Part shown: in pieces, positions 42,231 to 54,600 of the stretch
Position numbering within the stretch: the first letter of the stretch is position 1
Layout of the letters: each line of letters begins with the position of its first letter
DNA from: Ascarosepion bandense
Taxonomy: Eukaryota > Mollusca > Cephalopoda > Sepiida > Sepiidae
NCBI GenBank assembly: GCA_037127315.1
Contig: JBBBDQ010001452.1
Location: forward strand, 1,213,501 to 1,277,500
Length of the DNA stretch: 64,000 nt
Reading direction: 5' to 3'
Notes under the pieces: generated by a model
What the model was told of the DNA's origin: nothing
Database searches by the model: none
What the model saw: the letters and a program-made list of their open reading frames with translations, nothing else
Program-made: the position numbers and the translations under genes

Positions 42231-43500
42231 TACGTTTCCTTTTCGTTTTCATTCTTTCCAACATCTCATCGTTGCGCACATGCTCCATCCATGGTATCCT
42301 CAGCATCCTTCTGTAAAACCACATTCCTGCTGCCTCAAGCCGTTCCTTCATCCTTGATGAAATCGTCCAACTTTCACTTCCATACAGAATAATATAGCAA
42401 TCCAGCATTCTTTTCTTTATTTGATTTTCCTGTTTTTCAGTATTCTGCTTAGCTTCTAAAATGCGTCTTTGGCCATGCCAATGCGTCTTTGGATCTCCAT
42501 GTCGCACTTTCCATCCTCTGTCAAAATACTTCCTAGGTATTTTAATTTTTTACTTGTTTTATTTTAGTTTCTCCGACTTGCAGTTGGCATACTGGGTTCC
42601 TCTTATTTTTTCATACATTCCCTTTAAATTTATGCCCAGTCTTTTTCACTTTTTTTCTACCTTCTATAGAAGGTCCTGCGTTTTCCTTTCCGTGTCTGTT
42701 ATCAGCACCGTGTCATCCGTGTATCTGATATTGTCGAATCCTTGCAAGGATTTTGTTTCTTTCAGAATAGATTCGCTGTACAGGTTGAAAAGTTCCGGTG
42801 AAAAAACACATCCTTGTCTTACGCCCCTTTCTATTTTTGCATATCTACTGAGTTCACTTCCTATCCGTATACAAGCAGCTTGCTGTTAATATAGATTCTT
42901 GACTATTCTAACGTCTTTTCCGAGAATGTCGAGGTTGTCAAGCATCTCTAAGTCCTTGTGTCATACTTTCTCGAACGCTTTTGTGTAGTCTATAAAGCAC
43001 AAATAAAGGTCCTTTTTGCATTTTTATTGCTCATTCAGATAGCATTCTGAGCATGAATATCGCATTACTCGTTCCGGTATCTTTAACGAATCCGCATTGT
43101 TTCTGTCCTGTCTCTGGGGTGCGTGCTCTGTTCATCAGAATCCGGATGATGAGTTTTGTTATGTGGCTCATTAAACTGATTGTTTGACGGAGCTCACACT
43201 CCTTTGCACCTGGCTTCTTAGGTAGTGTTATGAAGATTGATCTGCTTAGGTCCTCCGATATATTGCCGCTGTTATGGAATTCGTTTATTATTTCTGTTCG
43301 TCTGTCGAGGCCAAAGCCTTCTAACGACACAAACATCTCTATTACAATCCCTTTGAGTCCCGCTGCTTTGTTTCTCTTCAATCTGGCCATTGCTGATTCC
43401 ACTTCGGTTTTTAATATTTATGATCCATTCGTAATTTTGTGCATTGCTGGTTGCTCTCTCTTGTCGTGGTAAAGATCTCCGATCTACTCGTCTCTTCTCT
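42231..43500 (-). mobile_element. RTE-like LINE: RT and C-terminal region
   Basis: Minus-strand frames read MESAMARLKRNKAAGLKGI, SIFITLPKKPGAKEC, ISLMSHITKLIIRILMNR, QCGFVKDTGTSNAIFMLR, then LYGSESWTISSRMKERLEAA and MWFYRRMLRIPWMEHV. These are RTE-clade RT motifs. Degenerate, with stops in the palm region. It ends abruptly where LINE-A begins. Confidence 0.8.
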
Positions 43501-43644
43501 GAAGTATGAAGTTGAAAATATATGCTAAAAGAGTAATGAGAAAAATTAATTGTTCAATGAATTGATGCAAGAATAAATTCTCTCTCTTTAATGTTCAATA
43601 AAAAAGCATGTCTCCAAAATGATTTGCCGAAAAAAGTTTGAGGC

Positions 43645-45370
43645 AACTCCACTAAATTGTTGAAAAAAACAGCATAGTATGAAGAAAAAAAGGGTAATTT
43701 TTTTATTTGTTCCCCGAAGGCCTTTACCCCTTCAAATCTTTTGAAAACATCCTTATTTCCGTGTAAATGTATATGCTGAAATCAAATTGTTTATTGAAGA
43801 AACCTACCTTTTTTCATGTTATCGACCAGAAAAAAAGATCGACTATATCTCACCCCTTACCACCGTTCTCATATCTGATTCACTGCTGAATGACTTGAGG
43901 CGTAGGATAATTATTTCAGCCTATTTACTTCCTTCTGAAATTACTACGCGATTTATTTTGTTTCCGAACTCAATTTCCGCGGAGTAATTGAACAAAGGAA
44001 GTAAATAGGCCGAAAAATCGTCAAACTACGCGTGAAGTCATTCTGCAGTGAATAACATTTTTGAAGCGTGGTTACGGGGTGAGATAAACATCGAAAAGAA
44101 GCTCAATATTTTTCTGGTCGTTAACATGAAAAAAAAGGGTTTCGTCAATAAACAATTATCGATTTGAGTTCAGCATATACATTTGCACTGATTTAAAGAT
44201 GTTTTGGAAAGGTTTAACGGGGTAAAGGCCTTCGGGGAACAAATCAAAAATTTACCGAAAAAAGATCCCAAACTTAATAAAAACGAACTTTTTCCATCAG
44301 AATGTTTATGTTCTTATTAAGAGGAAAGATCAAAGTAGTTTTTAAATTATTTTTAAAATGTTTTAAATCCTTTCTAACACGTTCGAAATTTTGGTAAAAA
44401 TCTTGTTTCTACTTTCGTTATCTGGGAGCCAAATCGTTACGAGAGTTTACAATGGGAAACGTAATATTCTGTAACTCACTTTTTTCCGGTGACAAACACA
44501 TTAATTTAGAAATTCTTGCAAAAATCAAATAATTGTCGGATTTTAATGAAACTTTCAGTACTTATTCACAAATTAGTTTTGAAATTGTTATTTAAAAAAA
44601 AAAATATCAGTAAAATTATTTTTTTTTACATCTGTTACATTCCCCACCCCGCATCCACGTAAAATCATGAAATTTCAAGAAATTAAATTCTGTAGGCAAA
44701 AATGGTTTTATTAGTTAAACGCAGAACTTATTAGGGAATGTAAATAATGTATTATTTTTTAAAAACCATTTAGCCACTTTTAGCGAAAATCTGCTCCGAA
44801 TAGTAAAATAAAACAATGCAATAAAACTATTACATTATTTAATTAGGTAAGCTTTTAATTGCTTTAATAAATAATATATGTTAAGGACATTATAGTCTGA
44901 AGAAAAAAAATTGGTTATTAATGAAATTTTTAAAAAATTGTTTTTATTTTGGTGTTTTTTTTTTTAATTACAATAATTTAAAAGCTTCAAAAATTGTTTT
45001 TAGATATTGCGATGACTTCTAGACGTTAGGCTGCTAGGTTATAAAGTGAAAACTATATTTACTAATCGAAAACTGAAAAGTTTAATACAAATCATCTAGC
45101 CATCGTATTTTAAAAATACTTTTCTTTTTGTGTGTCTATTCCCCTTACAGGAAAAAATCTGTACAATTATGTCACTTGTGATCGCCATACACTTACCTCT
45201 CATTTGGCGAGCTGTGAACACATTTCAAATACGGCGAACAGGTAAAAAAGTTCAACTCTGTGTTTAAGAAATAACTTTATTCGAAATTTCAAGCTATAAA
45301 TAAGTAATACGTGTGTAAATCAGATCAATTTAACATTAAATTTGCTAATTTTACACAGATATATACGTGG
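43645..45370 (+). mobile_element. TIR-R element, copy 2, split by a foldback
   Basis: Left end GGCAACTCCACTAAATTG; colinear with the copy at 55590 up to ACACAGATATATA near 45370, where it is truncated. The foldback element at 43694-44255 interrupts it. Confidence 0.55.
43694..44255. mobile_element. Foldback element, ~275 bp inverted arms
   Basis: The ends GTAATTTTTTTATTTGTTCC and GTAAATTTTTGATTTGTTCC (complement of right end) continue as CCGAAGGCCTTTACCCC and stay paired to the centre near 43975. Flanks GAAAAAAAG and GAAAAAAGA may be an 8-9 bp duplication. Non-coding; class uncertain (Mutator-like or hAT-like). Confidence 0.75.
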
Positions 45371-45399
45371 CATATACGAAACAAAAATAATAGTCTTTT

Positions 45400-45975
45400 C
45401 TTCATTGCAAACTCACAAAGTGTGAAAGTTCATTTTGACCAATAAAAAAAAGTTTGGATTAATTTTCTAACCAATGAAAAGAGTGATTTACAACAATAAC
45501 AAATTAAACTTTAAATGGCACATGTCATGTTTCATCCCGCCCAAAAGAAAGGGGTTTGCGTTGAGCCGGTCACTTGACTAGACTGAACTATTTATTAACG
45601 TGCCCGATCGGTCAATCAGCGTCAGAGAGACGAGAGAGAAAGAAAAGCAGAGAGTACATTTTATGAATATCGCCAGTGTCACATTTCACGCTGGTACATT
45701 ATTGTAACACCGTATCCTCACTCTACTTGACCGACGCACACAACCAGACCGGGCGTTGGTCCGGTATGATCCAGTATTACGGGTTAGACACAAGTCTCCA
45801 GTTTCCAATGTCAGTTCGACGACATCCTGCACGCACGTTGTGATTTGTTTTAGCCCAATGAGCGGTAATCAGATCGTAGAAACCCAGAAGCCCCCCGTTG
45901 GTCAACCTGAGTATATTAACAGAAAATTAAATATAACCAAGTCGATGTGATTTTGGTAGGACAAAAGTTCTTTTG
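45400..45975. other. Intergenic sequence between the SORD copies
   Basis: Relatively GC-balanced, with no recognised frame or repeat. It could contain regulatory DNA or an unrecognised LTR; I cannot support either. Confidence 0.4.
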
Positions 45976-45989
45976 TTTTTTTTATGTAG

Positions 45990-46240
45990 CAAGAACAAAC
46001 ACACACGCACATGCAAAAATCAATTCTTGTTGCACAAAGATGAATGTTTTTTGTATATGAACAATAACCAAATAAAAAAATACTTCGAATAATTTCGGTA
46101 AAAAGGAAATGTTTGTGTATATTAAAAACAAATACACATACAAAAACAACAAAAACAATTTTTGTTGTACAAATTTAAATGTCTCTTGTATATGAACAAT
46201 AACCAAATAAAATCCAAATACTTCGAATAATTTCAGAAAA
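45990..46240. repeat. 136 bp tandem duplication
   Basis: TTGTATATGAACAATAACCA recurs at 46051 and 46187, with the surrounding CAATTTTTGTTG and TACTTCGAATAATTTC also duplicated. Confidence 0.75.
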
Positions 46241-46396
46241 GGAGAGATGTGGCTTTCGTTTAACCATTTTTAGTCAGTTCTTAGTAGTCGCCTTACTTAT
46301 TTCACTATCATTGTGTGAAGGAATTCACTGACAGTGTTGCGCTAAGATTACAGACAACCCAAGTTCAACTCTTCGCTTAATTACAGCAGTAGCGGA

Positions 46397-47730
46397 CGGT
46401 AATACTTTTTTGGTACGCCGGTACGCCAAATTTCAGTCCGCCATTTTGGTACGCCAAAATTTGTTAGGTATCATGTGACGTATCCAATTTTTTTTTCTAC
46501 AGGAAAAAATAAATAAAATTTATTTTTACAAGTATATTTGTACAATATACATTCATCTAGCGAATAGACATGAAATTAGATACAAAAACTACTATAATTA
46601 TTCTTAAATTCCTTCTTAATATGTCCATATTCCAGTATAATAAAAATAAATCTCGTTCTGGCGTACCGAAAAAATATTTTTTCTAAAGAATAAAAACGAA
46701 TAAAAATTATTTTTATGAGAATCTTTATTCATTTATCTAGCGAATAAACATAAAATTATACATGAAAACTACTTTAATTATTTTTAAATTCCATCTTAAT
46801 ATGTCCATATTCCAGTATAAAAATTAAAAATGGCCTTCTGGCGTACCGAAAAAATATTTTTTTCTAAAGAATAAAAACGAATAAAAATTATTTTTATGAG
46901 AATCTTCATTCATTTATCTAGCGAATAAACATAAAATCACATATGAAAAACTACTTTAATTATTTTTAAATTCCATAATAAATATGAAGAAATGTTTGTT
47001 TGTGTCTTGTGATTTTGATTTTTTAAGTAATTCGATGAGAAATACGAAAGTAACTTTTTTTGATAAATATTTTAAAAACTTCACCTCTGATCCCGTGTCT
47101 TGAAACTATTTTACTTTCATCGTTTAATTTTAGTTACTTGGAAAAGTGATACTAAGTTATTTGTAAAAAAAAGAAAAAAATCTAATAATATGTATAAAGA
47201 TTCCCGTAAAAATAATTTTTATTAGTTTTTATTCTTTAGATAAATATTTTTTCGGTACGCCAGAACGACACAACACATTAACAAACATTTCTCCATTTTT
47301 ATTATACTGGAATATGGACATATTAAGATGGAATTTAAAAATAATTAAAGTAGTTTTTCATGTGTAATTTTATGTTTATTCGCTAGATAAATGAATAAAG
47401 ATTCTCATAAAAATAATTTTTATTCGTTTTTATTCTTTAGAAAAAATATTTTCCGGTACGCCAGAACGACATTTCATTTTTATTATACTGGAATATGGAC
47501 ATATTAAGATGGAATTTAAAAATAATTATAGTAGTTTTTGTATTTAATTTCATGTCTATTCGCTAGATGAATGTATATTGTACAAACATACTTGTAAAAA
47601 TAAATTTTATTCATTTTTTTCCTGTAGAAAAAAAAAAATTTAAATACGTCACATGATACCTAACAAATTTTGGCGTACAAAAATGGCGGACTGAAATTTG
47701 GCGTACCGGCGTACCAAAAAAGTATTACTC
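46397..47730. mobile_element. hAT-type foldback element with 8 bp TSD
   Basis: A 1334 bp element flanked by GTAGCGGA (46389-46396 and 47731-47738). Ends read CGGTAATACTTTTTTGGTAC and, inverted, GAGTAATACTTTTTTGGTAC, consistent with a hAT-like CAGTAATAC terminus. Arms of about 600 bp are built of subrepeats marked by TGGCGTACCGAAAAAATATT and ATATGTCCATATTCCAGTAT. No transposase. Confidence 0.85.
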
Positions 47731-47739
47731 GTAGCGGAT

Positions 47740-47950
47740 GCTCCTTTCAATCTCTGGTGTCTTTTGGTCTTATCGACGCATCTCTCTGTCAACTCATCAT
47801 CATCTCTTCGACCTCTCTCCTCAACCCGTCTCCATCTCGTCGACCCGTCTCTTCGACCTGTCTTCCAGTGCTTCTCTCGTCTCTTCTTGCCGACCCGTCT
47901 CTTCGACCGGTCTTCCAGTGCTTCTCTCGTTTCTTCTTGTCGACCCATCT
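47740..47950 (+). repeat. Pyrimidine-rich tandem repeat
   Basis: GACCCGTCTCTTCGACC, GTCTTCCAGTGCTTCTCTCG and TCTTCTTG recur about twice with a period near 55 bp. Overlapping frames on both strands are artefacts. Confidence 0.6.
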
Positions 47951-47951
47951 T

Positions 47952-48292
47952 TTCGGATATTATGGATCGAACATGTCAGCAATGAAGAAGGTTTTAGAAA
48001 AGATGAAAACGAAAAGGAAATTAATACTGGGCATCAGGAATAGACAGCTGAAGTTCTTGGGACATGCAATGAGGAAGGAGGGCTTGGAGAATCTGATACT
48101 AACAGGTCAGATAGAGGGAAAAAGAGACAGGGGAAAGCAACGGATAACATATTTGAAGGTCCTGATCAAGTGGATGACGGAACGTGGTGTAACAGAAGAA
48201 AGCGTGCTAACAGCCACCAGTGAGAGGGAGATGTAGAAAGCCGTGATTGCCTACGTCCTAAAAGGACAGGGCACATAGAAGAAGAAGAATGA
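47952..48292 (+). mobile_element. RTE-like LINE 3' end
   Basis: A nearly intact frame reads [55 protein letters not shown] and TERGVTEESVL, then GTCCTAAAAGGACAGGGCAC and an (AAG)n tail. The same family occurs at 13.8, 40.7 and 50.8 kb. Confidence 0.82.
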
Positions 48293-48344
48293 TTTTTTCA
48301 GATACAAGTCCTACTATTTAACCAATAGCTGGATGGAGGAGTGT

Positions 48345-48605
48345 AACATCCAGTCAGTCAGTTGAGTGCTATACGTGATACACGCTTGGGCGATCATGTC
48401 TCGAAAGAGATATGACTGACTGGGCAGAAGATTATCCCGTAATAAGTTACCATTGCTTTCTGCGGTAAACTGGTTGCCAGCCAAGGCTAGAACCCAATCT
48501 GTCTTATTATTTAACCCATGAGTAGAGGGAAAAGACGGATTAAAATAGCTTTCCCAAGGGTATTTGTGCGTAAGTGAATTTAAGGAATTCAACTGCATTT
48601 AATGA
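48345..48605 (-). mobile_element. TB-SINE, one body unit
   Basis: CAGTCAGTTGAGTGCTATAC to CCCAAGGGTATTTGTGCGTA matches one body unit without the tRNA head, about 220 bp before SORD-B's conserved 5' block. Confidence 0.7.
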
Positions 48606-48824
48606 AAATTCCCTTGCATTTAAGGAAAATATACTTGTATCATTCAATGTAAGTAAACCATGAATAAAAATTTAACCTTCAAATACATGACATAATATTC
48701 ATAAAAGATGTAAAAGTGTTGAAATCAAGGCAATAAAGTTTAAAAGGATCGCCTTGCTTTAAATTCATTGTTTCGTTATTAAATATACTATTCCGCCATT
48801 CAGAAATCCGAGATTAATTTTTAC

Positions 48825-48909
48825 AACAGCCGTTTAGTCGCGTGTCCTACATTCTTCGTTTTTGTTTCATTCTTTTTTCTCTTCCATCAACTTTGCTCTC
48901 CACAGAATC
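48825..48909 (+). promoter_or_regulatory. SORD-B 5' flank / 5' UTR homologous to SORD-A
   Basis: The block begins ACAGCCGTTTAGTC and runs to the SORD-B ATG. It is the counterpart of the minus-strand block at 40423-40500. The two are the only shared segments of the head-to-head intergenic region apart from transposons. Confidence 0.45.
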
Positions 48910-48960
48910 ATGGAAAAGAATTTGTCTGCTGTTCTTTACGGAAAAAATGATTTGCGCATC
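48910..48960 (+). CDS. SORD: SORD-B exon 1
   Basis: The exon encodes [17 protein letters not shown], one residue different from SORD-A (Tyr for His). The GTGAGTAAAAG donor and roughly 100 nt of the following intron also match SORD-A, with small indels. This shows the duplication included non-coding DNA. Confidence 0.9.
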
Positions 48961-51635
48961 GTGAGTAAAAGACAATGTTTATTTTTATCGTTTTCTACAA
49001 GATTTTCAAACTTTTTTTTAAAAATTTCGTTTCGCCTGTGCTTATATAAAACCCTCGGACATTTTATAGCATGTTCTCGTTCACGTTGGGTTGCGAAAAA
49101 TAAAAAATGTAATGTCATTTATTTTAATGTTAATTCAAATTTAAGTTTTAGCTTCACAGAATCAGTTCCATAAGTTGTTATGTTTTCTAGAAACATAAAA
49201 GATTAAACACTGCTCGTGAGTAACTCGTTTAATCAGTAACAATGTTTTTTTGTTAATGAAATTTATTCACGTCGTTCATTTCTCTCTTAGATTTTTTTTC
49301 TTTAACTTGCTGTGAAATGATTATTTCTTAATCCTTTTTAAAAATTCTAAATCTCTTAAAAAATCTGTGACTCTAAGTGACACCAACAAAAAAAAAACAC
49401 GGAATAAAATATGACAGGAAATTCTATAAAACTTTATCGTAAGTTTCAACGTTAAAAAAAAAAAAAGAGAATTTTCTTTGTTAAACTCCTAAACACGTTA
49501 TATTTTGTTTTTTGTAAAATCACATAATAAAAAAATAACCTAATTTCTTTATTTATAAAAATAAGTCTTCATTTGCGGAAATTTAATAAAATAATAAAAA
49601 AATATGATCGATTCATTTTGTTGACTGAAATTAACAGAATTTAAAAGCCTTATTGAAAAGGATAAGACACTATTAAAATTAAAATATGAGTTTGATTAGA
49701 GATGGAAATAATTTATTTTCTCTCCATCTCGGCCATGCCACAAGGCTAAGAGAGGGGAGAGGGATTTAAGAAGGGACACACGAGAGGGGAGAGGGGATTT
49801 AAGAAGGGACACACGAGAGGGGAGAGGGGATTTAAGAAGGGACACACGAGAGGGGAGAGGGATTTAAGAAGGGACACACGAGAGGGGAGAGGGGATTTAA
49901 GAAGGGACACACGGGAGACCGCGAGGCCTAGAAGTCCTAACCTACCTAACCTAACCTAACCTTTTAAAAATGATTAAAAAAAAATCTTTCTGTTCATACA
50001 AAATCTGGGTTGAGAAAAAGTGTTACAGTTAAAAATTAAAAACAATAAAAATAATTAAAAATGACATTTTTTATGATGAGTGGTCCAGTCTATTTAACTC
50101 AACAAGTGTTACATTTTTATTGTTAATTAAAGTGATAATTACTTTAAAAACTCTGCTAATAAGAAAAAAAAAATGCAATACCAAAAAGTTTAAAAAATAT
50201 ATTTTCAAAATGTAAATGTCTTTCTTGGACCCTTTATTTGAATTCCAAGCTAGGAATTTAATAAAATTGTTCTTTATGTGCCGTGTCCTTTTTGGACGTA
50301 GGCGATCCACTTTTTTTTATTCCTCTTTGTTGCTACACTTTTTTTCTCTTAGTCAGTCAATTAAGTGCCATACGTGATACACGCTTGGGCGATCATGTCT
50401 CAAAAGAAACATAACTGACTGGGCAGAAGATTATCCTGCAGTAGGTTGCCATTGCTTTCTGCGGTAGACTGGTTGCTAGCCAAGGCTATAGAACCCAATC
50501 TGTCCTGTTATTTAACCCATAACTGGAGGGAAGAAACGGATTAATATCTTTCCCAAAGGTATTTCCGTGTAAGTGAGTGCAAGGAATTTAGCTGGAATTC
50601 GAACTTGGCTCCTCGATTCCTCGTTCTGAGTCAATATCCACTGCACCAAAATACACATTGGTATTGCTCCCAAAACCTGCTTTGCCATCCACTTGCTGAA
50701 GCTTATCAAGTATGTTTCGAGTTGCTTTCCGCTGTCTCTCTTTCCTTTTATCTGTCCTGTGAGTATTAGATTCTCCAAGCCCTCTTACCTCATGTGTCCC
50801 AGGAACCTCAGTTGTCTTTTCTTGATGTTAAAGTATTAGTTTCCTTTTCATTTGCATCTTCTCCAAAACCTTGTCGTTGCCCACATGTTTGGTTGATAGT
50901 ATCTTCAGCATGCTTCAGTAGAACTGTAGTGGTAGTGTATAGGGAGATGGTTAATGTTGCTTTGATTTGGCCTTGTGTCATACATAACCGAACTCTTTAC
51001 AGCTTACAAGTTTTATCATCAGAAGACTTGTGGTGATACTGAGCAAGCGAGGGACTGGGTGTTTGCCCGCAGAGGTCCAGCTAGCAAATGACAGGTGGAA
51101 AACCAAAAATAAATTCAAATTCCTTTTATGGACCATTTTCTCCAGCCAATGTGAATTTTATTTATCGTCCAATGAGAAGCCCAGGAATCAAATCGGAATG
51201 TGAATTCCCAAATGACTTGTTGCCTCTCCTTTTTCTCTCATCTTCTTCTTCCCTGTTCACTGAGCCACTTAACAACTGACTGGTATCCCAAGGACTGAGT
51301 GGAGACTTTAAAGACACTCCTAACAAAGCACACACATAGTCAACTCTTTTCTGCAATTGCTGCTATGAACATTTTTAATGACCTTTGTACCAATCAAAAG
51401 ACATTGCTTTTATTTGTAAAAAAAACTTAATTGATATGTATATACATAATTAATTCGTTACCTCTTCGTCAACAGGGTACAGTTGGTATGACATCAGCTT
51501 AATAACCAAAACTGTCGGGTTTCGGTTCCTGGTAGTGGATGCGCGTTGCTGATGAGTCCCGCATAAAGGACGAAACGGCCGTCCAGTGCTTTCTGCATTC
51601 TGTTGAGGTCGAATATAAAGCTCGATGATTTACTT

Positions 51636-51685
<50 letters not shown>

Positions 51686-54600
51686 GTTGTTTCTATACAG
51701 AATTTGATTTTCTTGTTTTATACCCCTCTTATAGTGGGCTATCTTACTAACAAGGCCAAATTCAGTTAATCTGTTTCAACACACAAGCACACTTTACTAT
51801 AACAGATAAGTCACTATTCACTTATCATAAGGTTTTTCATTGTTATCAGAACGTTGGTTATCGCCAGGTTGGACACGTGGAATTGTGTGGAATAAAGTAA
51901 GAATAAAATGTACATTTTTCATGTTAAAATAGAAATTTATTAAGAGGAAAGATTAACATAAGTTGTATGTGCAATTAGAAACATTATTAAGAAGTTAAGG
52001 GTAGAGTTCGTTTTCAATGAGAAAGTTGACAGTATCAAGATTTGTAGAAAATGTTTATAGTAGTAATTGGTGTAGTACATGTGTTTGTTTTGTAGGAATG
52101 TCTTTGGATGAAGAAGAAGAAGAAGTAAAAGTAATCAGTACACTAGAAACTATGAGAAGAGAATGTGGGACCTGACCTTATCCCCCCCCCCCCCCCCGGG
52201 TTGATTTGAAGTTGAAGTTACATTTTAGTTTTTCTTTCTCTCTGCTTCCATCTGGCTGACTGGTTGCCACTGATGGAGGTCATTTATTTAACCTTTTGAA
52301 CCTTTTATTTGACCTTTTGAATTTAGCACTGATTCACTAAGTCTTGAAGTCCTCCCATTAGTCAAAATCAATTTAACACCTACTTGCTAAATCTGGGTTC
52401 CACTTTTTCTTCAAGCACATGCTCAATCCTTTTTCTATTTGGGGAAAAACCAGGATTTCACATGCCATTGTGAATTTTTTGGAAAAATGAAGAAAGAGGT
52501 TGATTTTAATTCTTAATTTCCTATTCACTACAGAACCACATTTCTGTTACTTCAAGTCTCTCCTTCATCTTTGGGAAGATCATGTAGCATTCACAGCTTT
52601 ATAGGAGGACAGATATCGCATAACAGCAAAGTGCTGCCAGGATTTGTCATTGGCTGCTGCAATCTGAAAAATATAAGATAGGCAGATGACACAGTGCTGA
52701 TAGCAGATACAAAAAAGAAACTACAAGACCTCCTACAGAAAGTAGTTAAAGAAAGCGGAAAGAAAGGACTACATCTATCTAAATCTAAACTTATTTATAA
52801 ATGGAACTTTGTGTGTGTGTGTCGGTCCGTTACCTATAAACTCCGAAATGGCTGAACCGATTTTTTTGAAAATTTACACAGTTGTACTATAAGCGTCTGC
52901 GAGTGTTCTTAGCTAGGTTTTATGTCGAGGTAACCCCAATAAATATCAAAAATCGATAATCGAAAAAATCGGGTTATAGAAGGAGTGGTCCGATTTTAAT
53001 CAAATTTGATACACTCGTAGACAAAGACATAAGAAATGATATTCAGACATTTCAAGGTTGCAGTTCTTACAATAATGCAGAAAATCGATTATATATATAT
53101 ATATAAAAGGCAAGATGTTTGTGTGTGTGTCTGTTTATTTGTCTGTATGTCCTTTATACAAATCCACAATTTTTATCTGATTCTCACCAAACTTCACACT
53201 AATATTTTTTAGGCTGAGTCTGAGCTCCAGGACAATGGATTAGTTTTAAAGCTTTCATTACACCTGAGCAACGCCGGGCTATACTGCTAGTGTCAACTAA
53301 AAGAAAACTGAATGTGTTGTAATCAGTAAAAAGTGTAGCCGAAAATGCCAACTACAATTGGGTGATAGTAAAATCAAAGAGGTGCAGAAATTTAAATATC
53401 TGGGAAGCGTTCTAACAAAGGACTGAAAGTGAGATACAGAGATCTGAAGGTGTAGGCAGGTTATAGGAGGTGCCAGGAAGTGGGTGAGAGAAGGATGAGA
53501 ATACTGATGAGAGTGAAGTGGACGGAGAAAGGAGCATGAGAGAAAGGATGCAAGTCAGTGAGATAGGAGATGACTATTGACCTTACATTTAAATTCTTGG
53601 AGATTATAGCTGTTGGGGAAGTAAGTAAATGGAAGGGAATTCCACAGACGGAAAGTGCAAGAAAAGAAGCTGCTGGGGTAGAATTTGCGTTTACATTTTA
53701 TTGGTTTCACAGTAAAAAGGTGGGACCTAGTTGCTAATCTTGTGGCTCGAGGAAATTCATATGTAGTAGGTACCAGTGAGCTAAGTTCATTGTAGCAGAA
53801 GCCATGATAGTATTTGTAGAAGAGACACAGGGAATCCACATTGCACCGGTGAGAAAGTGACTGCATCTGAGCTGCCAAGTCAGGGTTGATCACAACATTA
53901 CAGCTTCTCTGTTGAGTTTTGTCAAGGACACCTAGGTGGATAGCAGGAGCACCTGTCCAGATATGGCAGCAATATTCAATATATATATAAACACATCACT
54001 CAATAAGTTCCGAGTCTGACATATAAATGGTGCCACTAATAAAAAGATCCATATAATTTTTATGAAGTACTAACCTTCAAATGGCATATGACTAAATTTG
54101 GGCCCAATCAGATTATTAGTTTACAAATTAGTTATTTAAGTGAAACTACTGTTGCACATTTTCAAAACAATGGAAAAATCTGAATTTTGTGTGTGAATAA
54201 AACATTGCTTTCTGATGGGAAAAAAATACTGTTCAAGCAAAGCAATGGCTTGATAAGTGTTTTTCGGACTCTGCTCCGTTGGAAACAATGGTTAAGAGGT
54301 TATATGCTGACTTTAAACGCAGTCATACAGACACAAATGATGCTGAACTCTCAGGTTGCCCAAAATAGGCAGTTGTCATCGAAAACAACAAAAATATCCA
54401 CAAACACATTTTGGCTGACTGTAAATTGAAGTTGTGTGAGATAGCAGAGGAGTTGAACATATCAGAAGGCAGTGTATTTACCATTTTGCATGAACATTTG
54501 TCAATGAGAAAGTTGTGTTCAAAGTGAGTGCCGTGTTTGATCACAGTTGAACAAAAACAAGAAGTGATTTTTGGGTAAATATCTGACAATGGATGAAACA

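Noticed and set aside
47649..47985. Arg-rich minus-strand frame and its plus-strand shadows
   Set aside because: They are translations of the GACCCGTCTC-type tandem repeat.
49751..49913. CRISPR-like direct repeats
   Set aside because: Units are contiguous without unique spacers, in clearly eukaryotic DNA.
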